Shown: in pieces, positions 8,264-15,138 of the stretch
How positions within the stretch are numbered: the stretch's first letter is position 1
Layout of the letters: every line of letters begins with the position of its first letter
Assembly: GCA_000310025.1 (NCBI GenBank)
Contig: FN648962.1
Location: 1-17,025 of the forward strand
Direction: 5' to 3'
From: Ectocarpus siliculosus
Lineage: Eukaryota > Sar > Phaeophyceae > Ectocarpales > Ectocarpaceae
DNA: 17,025 bases
Notes under the pieces: generated by a model
What the model saw: the letters and a program-made list of their open reading frames with translations, nothing else
Told to the model about the DNA's origin: nothing
Database searches by the model: none
Translations under genes and position numbers: made by a program

Positions 8264-8335
8264 TCCACATGGTGTGAGACACCGATGATTCCAGGCTGAT
8301 GGCGGAACCGAGAGGAGAGAAGAAAGGAAGAAAAA
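8264..8335 (+). repeat. Five-copy motif family, copy 5
   Basis: Reads ccacatggtg, acaccgatgattccaggctg, then gcggAACCGAG(8306-8312)aggagagaagaaagg. Best-conserved copy against copies 1 and 2. On the minus strand it is a long pyrimidine tract ending ccatcag before cctgg, which also fits a 3' splice-site pattern. Confidence 0.65.
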
Positions 8336-8380
8336 CATGACCCAAACCAATGCATGCACTAGTCTGCCCACACCCCCTCC

Positions 8381-8653
8381 TTAAAGCCTCTCCCATCGAT
8401 ATTCTACTTCACGCGTAGTTGGATCCACGTTTATTACCGGATAGTCCCACTTGTAGTACGATGGTGCGGGGGGTTGGTCATGTGCAGTTGGGAAGGTGTC
8501 GCCTGCGTGATTGGTATATGTCGTCGCTGTACAATGTGTACGGGGTTGGTTGAGGATAGCCTGTGAGACCCCATTCCATTTGCCCCTGTATGCCCCCACA
8601 CAGGGTAATGTTGTTCGTGAGGCTTTGTGGCGGCACGGTGGAGCTTGACAGGT
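8381..8653 (-). CDS. Possible terminal coding exon, hypothetical protein
   Basis: Stop-free minus-strand frame of about 90 residues between a TGA (8654-8656) and TAA (8381-8383). No ATG start is present; the best-looking part begins at a GTG codon near 8599. The last 70 residues are well mixed and protein-like: GAYRGKWNGVSQAILNQPRT, then NHAGDTFPTAHDQPPAPSYY, then KWDYPVINVDPTTREVEYRW to the C-terminus ERL. It contains few low-complexity runs, unlike most short frames nearby. If real it would be the last exon of a minus-strand gene whose earlier exons lie at higher coordinates. I do not recognise a domain, and no clear acceptor is visible next to it. A chance open frame or an old transposon fragment is also possible. 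Confidence 0.3.
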   Translation of the reverse strand, partial: TCQAPPCRHKASRTTLPCVGAYRGKWNGVSQAILNQPRTHCTATTYTNHAGDTFPTAHDQPPAPSYYKWDYPVINVDPTTREVEYRWERL

Positions 8654-8689
8654 TCACGGGTTAGTTTAGTTTATTTTATTGTTTCCCGG

Positions 8690-8875
8690 TATTGCTCGTG
8701 AGAGCGTGGTGTTTTCCGTGTAGGTCGGGATTGTGTGGGATGTTTTTCTTCGTGTAGCTCCATAGCTCGTGATTATGTAAATGTGTGGTATTCTCCATAC
8801 ACAAACCTGTTGTGAGGAGGGGTGATATTTTTCGTACAGCATTATGAGGAGGGGTGATGTTCTCCGTGTAACTCT
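8690..8875 (+). repeat. Degenerate GT-rich tandem repeat, about five units
   Basis: A motif close to GTGGTRTTYTCCGTGTAGSTC recurs at about 8706, 8735, 8784, 8820 and 8852. Some units are preceded by gctcgtga (8694, 8764) and others by gaggaggggtga (8815, 8847), suggesting a higher-order structure. Units are imperfect and 30-45 bp apart. Confidence 0.6.
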
Positions 8876-9794
8876 TGGTTATTTGTTGTTATTTACTTAG
8901 AAGTAGTTTTTATATTAAGTTACATGCCCTTGTGCCAAGACCAGGAAAATAATAAAAATACCCTAAACAAAAAAAAAAAAACCCACATAGTATAATTTAG
9001 TGCTGCCCCAACTCTCGCTGGCTTGCTTCCTCCAGCTCGCTCTGTTTGTCTACGTTGCTTGCTTCTTTGTGTTATTTTTATCATAGTTTTATTTTTAGAG
9101 GGTATGCAGCCATTCCTATGAAAACGCCGGTCCATGGGGAGGCGATGTTAGAAACGTTGGGTCAAACATGGTATTATTGCAGGCAAACAAATGAAGCAGT
9201 CAGAACCCACACAGAGCGCGTTGCTGTGTCTATTATACTCACCCTTTCTCCCGCCGAGCCTGCGTCTCTGGCTGACACAAACGATCCCTTCAGTGGGGGA
9301 GGTTAATGCAACCCATGTGCAGTAAATTTGGTCGCACAGGGATGCCGCGTACCACCACAGCCAGCCGTAGTTACAGTTAATAATGTTGTTCTTACAATAA
9401 CAGCAGCTGACTGGTGAGTTGCGGAGCATTTCATTTTTTTCAGTGTCAGCTTGAGCGGGCCCGGGGAAGAGAAAAACCGACCGAGAGCTTACCTCTCTCG
9501 TCCCGCACGCATTCATTCGTACACACACACCAAGATGACATTCGCCTCGAAAGATTGATGGGAGCACCGCGCAATAGAGATCGCGGCTGTGAGCGTAGTG
9601 CTCTGAGCGGAACACAAATATAAACCCAGGCTGAGACCATTCCGAGTCGTTGATGGTTTTACGGGGGCATGGAAAAAAACAAAAAACGTTTTTCTTGTTT
9701 TTCATATTATTTCTGTTGTTGTGTTTGTCGGGTGGGTGCGGGCATGGAGTACGCGCATGTGTCCGTGGGAGATCGTCGTAGATGAGGACTCAGT
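8876..9794. other. Non-coding stretch with A/T-rich tracts
   Basis: Contains an A13-type run near 8969, a TACTCACC motif at 9236-9243, and a near-perfect A/T-rich foldback at 9672-9703 (gaaaaaaacaaaaaacg pairing with cgtttttcttgtttttc). Open frames on both strands here are unconvincing. Confidence 0.45.
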
Positions 9795-10193
9795 TCATGG
9801 AGATAAGGGGTCGGAGGGGCTCTCGCAACTAACTGCCAGCTCGTAGTAGGTACATGGGGATTCGGTCGACAGCAGTGGTCGACTCGCAAAATGTTGTGTC
9901 CGTTTATGGTACAATATATTCAGTGTGCTCGGTTGCTGCACGGTGCAACATGTCCGACATCTGAATGTCGCGATTTCAAAAAATAGATGTGGTCGGCAGG
10001 CACGCACGTGGTTTCCACGCATTATGTTGGGCCAAACGTCCAGGGCGACCTCGGGGGTGCGTGACAGAACGACGGCCGATGCCAGCAGGGGGTTATTTTT
10101 GTAGTTGACAACTGTGCCGTGGGCGACCGCGTCGATGTGGTTGTTGCTTATGATGCACAAATGATGGGTGTTCATGAGAAGAACCATACTCAT
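9795..10193 (-). CDS. Hypothetical protein frame, weak
   Basis: A minus-strand frame from an ATG at 10191-10193 to a stop at 9795 gives about 132 residues. The middle looks protein-like (AHGTVVNYKNNPLLASAVVL, then TPEVALDVWPNIMRGNHVRA), while the C-terminal third is rich in Ser, Pro and Cys and less convincing. No signal peptide, membrane span or domain is recognised and no splice signal is tied to it. It is as likely to be a chance frame as a gene. Confidence 0.2.
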   Translation of the reverse strand: MSMVLLMNTHHLCIISNNHIDAVAHGTVVNYKNNPLLASAVVLSRTPEVALDVWPNIMRGNHVRACRPHLFFEIATFRCRTCCTVQQPSTLNILYHKRTQHFASRPLLSTESPCTYYELAVSCESPSDPLSP

Positions 10194-10202
10194 TTGTATC
10201 AA

Positions 10203-10890
10203 CGTAGTTTATCTGTACGGCTGGTGGGGGTAACCGTTTTGTTGTGTGGATTTCCCACATGAAAATGTCAAATTTCGGAGTATAGGGAAGTAGGGCAATT
10301 AACTATTTCCACTTGATGTCACACTGCCTTGCGTAGTATAGCTGGCGATGCACGGAGTGGGCGGAGTCTCGCTTTTTTTCGTGACTATAGTCAGCGGGAC
10401 ACAGCCCGAGACCCAAAATGATTTTTGGTTGTCTGTTGGTAGCGCGGCGTAGGATGGAAGTATCCCACATCCAAACACCGGGTTCGACTCCACATGTATG
10501 TCTAGTAGATGGATTCCTCAGGGCATGAGGTTCGGTGGGTAGGTATGACAGCAGGCACCGGTGTACCAAACAGAGCGTGTATTCGGGTGATTTCGAGGCT
10601 GGAATGCGTAACCACGACAAGTTCCATTTTCCAGTTTTCCAGCAGGGTCCGTGCATGTAGGCAGCGTAGAAAGAGGAAAACCACACCACACATCAGAGGA
10701 TCAAATGCACCCACCCAGCAAGCGTACGCGCCCACAGTTCGGCAGAGTCCTCATAAGTTATAAAACGGCACACACCGGGGTAGGGTAGTGTATTGCGTAG
10801 GGACGCAAATGCGGAGCGGTAGGTCACCGCACGCACAAGAGAAACGGTGACGACCACACACGAAGAAAGCGGCTTACTTATTTTTATTGT
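10203..10890. other. Non-coding stretch
   Basis: Overlapping short frames on both strands with no domain signal. A tRNA-like GGGTTCGACTCC near 10482 does not sit in a foldable T arm. No gene called. Confidence 0.45.
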
Positions 10891-10893
10891 TCG

Positions 10894-10913
10894 ACGGCTG
10901 TAAGAACAGCCGT
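10894..10913. other. Perfect 8-bp hairpin
   Basis: ACGGCTGT-AAGA-ACAGCCGT is a perfect stem with a four-base loop. The flanks TTGT (10888-10891) and ACAA (10914-10917) can extend the stem across a small bulge. It could act as an RNA hairpin or a small cruciform; no transcript is defined. Confidence 0.7.
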
Positions 10914-10958
10914 ACAAAGTGACAGTTTCCAGCAGTCATGTACATCATCGGCATTTTC

Positions 10959-11270
10959 ACCATGGTTAACCATGGTTAACCACCATAGTTAACCATGGTT
11001 AACCATGGTCACATTCACCATGGTTAACCATGGTGGTCAACCATGGTCAACCATGGTTAGCCATGGTTAATCATGTCTGACCATGGCTGACCATGGTCAT
11101 TCATGGTTGATGGAAAACCATGGTTGACCATGAACTATGGTCAGCCATGGCTGACCATGCACAATGTCCATGGTTAGCCATGGTCAGCCATGGTTAACCA
11201 AGGTGGTTAACCATGGTGGTTAACCATGGTCAACCATGGTCAGTCATGGTCAGGTGGTGGTCAAAGATGG
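10959..11270. repeat. Palindromic CCATGG/GTTAAC array
   Basis: About 310 bp dominated by a roughly 10-bp word CCATGGTTAA and variants with GTCA, GCTGA or GTGG spacers. I count about 19 CCATGG and about 8 GTTAAC sites. Because both hexamers are palindromes and overlap, CCATGGTTAACCATGG is itself fully self-complementary, so the array reads almost the same on both strands and can fold in many registers. Variation is higher in the middle (about 11070-11170). Confidence 0.95.
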
Positions 11271-11433
11271 GAGTCGCAACCGTGAACAATGAGCTGGCAA
11301 ACTGGAGAAATCGCAAGCAACACCCAGGTGGCGACACTCTGCCCTGCGCCTGTTGTTGCTGATAACTGAAAACAGCAGGAAACAGCAGGCCAGGTGGACG
11401 GGATCTTTCAAAGTGTGTTGTCCTCTGTGTCGG

Positions 11434-11835
11434 GTGCTGCTTATTGCGCTTTCACCGCTGCTCTATGGTGAGCAATACCATGTCAACCTGTTGTGTGCCG
11501 AGAAAAACTTGTATTCAGGGAAGGAAACGAACTTTTCGCGATGACATCACGATTAGACCAAGCGAAAAATAATCGGATTAAGGAATAATAAATCTTCTTT
11601 TCACCGTTAACCGTTAACAATAGGGTGGTATTGTTAACGCAACGAAAAAAAAACGTTTTTTTCACGGAACGGTGAAAAGAAGATCCGATTAATATTCGCT
11701 TGTTCTAATCGTGGTGTCATCGCGAAGAGGAGTACGTTTCCTTCGCTGAATACACGTTTTGCTCGGCACACAACAGGTTGACATCGTATTTCTCACCATA
11801 GAGCAGCGGTATCCATCCATGCACGAATGCAGCAG
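11434..11835. mobile_element. Foldback (long inverted-repeat) element, MITE-like
   Basis: The left arm (11454-11608) and right arm (11668-11810) are inverted copies over about 140-155 bp with scattered mismatches and one short indel near 11577-11590. For example accgctgctctatggtga on the left pairs with tcaccatagagcagcggt on the right, and tgtcaacctgttgtgtgccg pairs with cggcacacaacaggttgaca. Weaker complementarity extends out to about 11434 and 11835. The 59-bp centre holds two more hairpins: GTTAACAATA-gggtgg-TATTGTTAAC and AAAAAAACGTTTTTTT. No transposase frame and no clear target-site duplication are seen, so it could be a non-autonomous element or a long hairpin-RNA locus. Confidence 0.85.
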
Positions 11836-12582
11836 TGCCAGCCGCTGTTGGTAGTTTACTAGATATGATTGTGGGAGACCACGGTAATTGTTTTTATTTT
11901 TGTTCGCACGAAGAAATCAGAGACGACCTCACGCGTGCTTGACAGACATTTATCCGGATAGTTTTTGCCGTCGTTCCTGGGAGTTGTTCGAGAGATACAC
12001 GGACACCTCACAGACGAAACAGCAACACCAGGCACACGCGCAACAAAAATCAGTTGTTCGGTTCGAGCCAGGAGAAACGGAGGAAGCACTCAGGTAAACA
12101 CGCAGCAATTATTGCTTCGAGGGGCAAGACAGCACCGGACAGGGAAGGAAGACAAACACACAGATTGTTACGAATGACATCGTCGTTGCTGTTGGAAGGG
12201 ATATCAGCATCGGTATTGGTCTTTGCTTCTATACTGCTGTTGCAAAGGAACCGCAAACAAGAAAAATAGGAGACTGGGGCACAGATAGATTCAGGACTTT
12301 TGCTCCCGCTTTACTGAGCGTACTACAGCTCCCGGGTCGGTGTTAATCTCACCATCCAAAACGAAGCATGAACACAGCTCGTCGCGGATCCCTTTGTTTT
12401 TTCCGATGCTTCTGTGCCTGGGCAGGGGTCACCTGGAATAAAATCTATAGCTGCCGTGTCAACAAGTGCCAAAAACCAAAACTCCTAATAAAACCAGGAT
12501 TCATTGCGCAACAAACCGGTGCCAGCGCATGCATGCCTGCATGCACTGCCACCATAAAGGTCCTAGATTACCCATTGCCATT
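11836..12582. other. Non-coding or unresolved stretch
   Basis: Short frames only. A 31-residue frame starting at ATG 12174 encodes a hydrophobic stretch and a basic tail, but it is too short to call. A plus-strand donor-like CTCAG|GTAAAC occurs near 12092. No gene called. Confidence 0.4.
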
Positions 12583-12616
12583 ACAGCACCTGCAGCACCT
12601 GCACTACAGGTGCTGT
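12583..12616. other. 10-bp hairpin
   Basis: ACAGCACCTG (12583-12592) pairs perfectly with CAGGTGCTGT (12607-12616) across a 14-base loop that itself contains gcacctgc. It lies next to palindromic GCATGC words at 12525-12545. Function unknown. Confidence 0.6.
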
Positions 12617-13279
12617 CGTGAAAGCTACCACCACTGCTGTGCATTTATTTGTGTCTGTGTCAGCCATGTGAGGTGCCGATCGTTTGGCGGTACTGCAAGG
12701 TAATGCTGCTTTTTTTGCAGCGTTCTAGCAGAGAAGGGCAAGTAGGTGTTGTTCGTGTTCCCACGCCGTTCATGTGCAACTAGCACACTGCCAGCGGGAG
12801 CGGGTGCATGGTCGGTAGCCGTCAGAAAATAGTTCCCCTCCCAAAGTCAATGAACGCAGTCTGGGTTGTTGCGTTGCCGCCTGGAAGGCGTGTCTCGTTC
12901 CTTTCACAGCATCGCGCGTAGACTACTGCAAGATTTTAAGTCGTCACCTGCGGACCATTACCCCCCCCTACGTACAACAGCATTCCTCGAGTCCACGAAC
13001 ACGGTCTTTTCACTAGTTGCCGCACCCACGTGTGAAGCTGTCGCCTTCACCATCTACTTTCCAATATATCCTCGACTATGTGCCCGAAGGACAACGACCC
13101 CAGTCCTAAATTTGTACCTGCATCCCCTGGTCCATGTCACCTCTCCTCTTCTATTCCAGATTGCCTGTGTCTCTTCCCCGACCTTAGGGATTGGATCCCA
13201 TATTGAGACTGATGACGATCCCTCACCAATTTTTCCCATCCTACTCTGCGGGGGGGGGGCTCGCCTTCACTCGTAACAG
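12617..13279. other. Unresolved stretch, possible 5' part of a plus-strand gene
   Basis: A plus-strand frame at 12866-13276 is open for 136 residues, but its Ser/Pro/Leu mix and lack of motif make it doubtful. A G10 run at about 13250 precedes the splice-like acceptor at 13279. Confidence 0.3.
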
Positions 13280-13437
13280 GCGGAAGGGATATTGGAAGAA
13301 CTTCTCGCCGAACACGGCATTGGCGAAACTGAGGGCCAGATGGAGTTCCGGACTTCTCACGTGGCGAATTACTGGATGGCACGAATTTTCGACGGGGCGT
13401 CCAACGTCAGCGGCTCCGTGGATGTCGGGAAAACATG
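13280..13437 (+). CDS. Possible internal exon, hypothetical protein
   Basis: This block sits between an acceptor-like tcgtaacag (ending 13279) and a donor-like ATG|GTGAGG (13438). In one frame it is fully open and protein-like: AEGILEELLAEHGIGETEGQ, then MEFRTSHVANYWMARIFDGA, then SNVSGSVDVGKT. Unspliced, the frame meets TGA at 13439-13441, right at the putative donor, which is what an exon end would look like. I do not recognise a domain. The polypyrimidine tract before the acceptor is poor, so the call is tentative. It might belong with the fragments at 13650-14006. Confidence 0.3.
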
Positions 13438-13649
13438 GTGAGGCATTTTCCTCATCATCCTCTCCGATTACTACTGTAACAGCAGGCAGGATATATGCGC
13501 GCGTCAAGCGGTTTGGTTAGGACCCCTGCGTGGACACTTGAGCTGCGAGCGCGTTCTTCGCTACCGCTACCTCTACAATACCAGGCCAAGACGAGGCTTG
13601 TCCATCTGCCCTGCGTCACCTCTAATGTGTTTCCATCCACTTTCCTTAA

Positions 13650-14006
13650 CCGTGGCAACAAACACTTGACAAACGGATTGAGGAACCTTTTCGTGGCGTT
13701 AACAGGGGCTATCCCGGGGAGCTCATCTCTCGCGCGCTGAAAAAGGCGAACATGGACTGGCCAGGGGAGGACGTGTTCGACCCCCGGCAACTGACATGCC
13801 TTTCATGGCCTGTGGATGTTCCCGGTCCTGAATCTGACCCTGCCTAGGTTCCTGACTCGGTTACTGCCTCGGATACTGACTCGGGTCCAGACTCTGGTCC
13901 TGACTCTCGGCCTACAGGTAAGACATTAGTGTTGTTTAGTAATGGTGGTGTTCATTCTCGTGGATGGAAATGTTTCATTGTTGAGCAGGTACTTGTTTTA
14001 ACATAG
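13650..14006 (+). pseudogene. Coding-like fragment with an in-frame TAG, hypothetical
   Basis: A plus-strand frame opens after TAA (13647-13649). It encodes LDKRIEEPFRGVNRGYPGEL, then ISRALKKANMDWPGEDVFDP, then RQLTCLSWPVDVPGPESDPA, and reaches TAG at 13845-13847. The same frame continues with an acidic repeat (SDTDSGPDSGPDSRPT) to a consensus splice donor ACAG|GTAAGA (13917), and stays open to 14006. The part around GYPGELISRALKKA is highly protein-like and loosely recalls the C-terminal side of some retroelement reverse transcriptases, but I would not assign it. The Pro-Asp-Ser part comes from a degenerate tcctgactcgg repeat (about 13825-13910). The TAG and the unclear start suggest a decayed gene or an alternative splice pattern. 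Confidence 0.35.
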
Positions 14007-14107
14007 ATAGGAGGCTTGCCTTGTATGTTCTTCATGAGGGCCTCAAAACAGGTCGAGGTGCGAGTGTTATTGGATGAGAGGCATGAGTTATTTTTTTGTA
14101 TAGGGGA

Positions 14108-14399
14108 TCCATGAGCATGAGTTCGCCGGGAAGAAAATGCAGCATGCAGGAACCTAACCCTAAGTCAGACAGCCCAGCCTTTCCTCAACATGCTATCGGC
14201 GAACGCTTTCCATTTCTATGCCCAAAGAATGCTCGACACGAGCTTGTACGCTTTCTACTTTCCTACCACGTGTGTGTCTCAGGTATGCTATCAACGTTGG
14301 TGGAACCATTCAGGCTTACAACTTCTCAAAGAAACCCTCACGCATACCCCTGTCCTGATTCAGAATAGGGTGACCCCTGCCCAACGCACACCCGCCTAA
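14108..14399 (+). CDS. Possible exon, hypothetical protein
   Basis: It follows an acceptor-like tttttttgtatag (ending about 14103). The most protein-like frame reads MLSANAFHFYAQRMLDTSLY from 14190, then AFYFPTTCVSQ. A donor-like CTCAG|GTATGC follows at about 14282; without splicing the frame runs on to TAA at 14397-14399. An overlapping frame (14096-14368) is equally long, so the choice is uncertain. It could be a further exon of the fragments at 13280-14006 or a separate remnant. Confidence 0.2.
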
Positions 14400-14681
14400 C
14401 CCCATTTCTTCCTGGAACTCATTGTTTGGCAGCTAAAGCGTCCGCAAATATTATATGCTTGCCGCCTTGTCGAAGCTCCGCGATAAAATAGGCGCCGAGC
14501 CTGCGTGCGTATGTCGCCTGCAGAGTTTACTTTTAACCCTCTATCCCGGGCCGTGCATAAACACCACGTGAACGCTGGCCGTGCCCGTTCAAGCAGGTGT
14601 GCTAAACATTGACCGTCACAATGTAGTTTCACCATTAAAGTCGCAACCCTAAGCGTACCATGTCGCTCTCTTGTACCCTGC

Positions 14682-15137
14682 ATGCCCGATGCACGCTCAG
14701 GTCGTCCTACACCTGAAACTATCCGCGAAGGTCTCATGGCGCGCGCCCTGCACGTCGCCCTCCTACAAATCGACGAGGAAGAAACATCGTGGTTCACCTC
14801 GACCGGGCAGCTAGACCTCGTGTCCACAACCATCAGCCATGTTGCCAGAGGCGCGCCTGTTGCGAATGTAGTCGTAAACGACAACACCTCGGTGGATGCA
14901 CTGTGCCGGACTACGGTTTTCGGACATGAATACCAGGGCAGATACTCTGTAGACTCAGCCGAAATAGAGGCAAGAGTGCGTGAACTCCCTGCCGCGTCAG
15001 CGCTCAGGATGGTGTGGAGAGCATACGATGCCATGACGTGCGACTTTAACGATTTACAAGAAAACATGCGCGGCGTCAAATGGTTTCAATCGAGGCCAAC
15101 ATTCTTGCCCCTGTTGGAGAGGGTTTGGGGGGCTTAA
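14682..15137 (+). CDS. N-terminal part of the FNIP-like repeat protein, split off by a frameshift
   Basis: This 151-residue frame runs from ATG 14682 to TAA 15135-15137. It is well mixed and globular in character: PETIREGLMARALHVALLQI, then DEEETSWFTSTGQLDLVSTT, a central part with VFGHEYQGRYSVDSAEIEAR, and a helical-looking C-terminal part (ALRMVWRAYDAMTCDFNDLQ). No signal peptide, membrane span or domain is recognised. The stop lies one base before the next ORF, which is in the +1 frame. The last codons run through GTTTGGGGGGCTTAAG. With five instead of six G the frame would continue as VWGLKLPHPL straight into the repeats, so this is most likely the N-terminal domain of one longer gene. 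The start may also lie further upstream in an earlier exon. The long frame on the opposite strand (14396-15079) is Ser/Arg/Thr-rich and judged a shadow. Confidence 0.6.
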   Translation: MPDARSGRPTPETIREGLMARALHVALLQIDEEETSWFTSTGQLDLVSTTISHVARGAPVANVVVNDNTSVDALCRTTVFGHEYQGRYSVDSAEIEARVRELPAASALRMVWRAYDAMTCDFNDLQENMRGVKWFQSRPTFLPLLERVWGA

Positions 15138-15138
15138 G

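Noticed and set aside
10440-10500. tRNA-like box GGGTTCGACTCC
   Set aside because: The bases on either side of the TTCGA loop do not form a 5-bp stem, and no anticodon or acceptor arm could be placed.
14396-15079. 227-residue minus-strand frame
   Set aside because: Ser/Arg/Thr-rich composition typical of an antisense shadow. The plus-strand ORF at 14682-15137 looks more protein-like and leads into the repeat gene.
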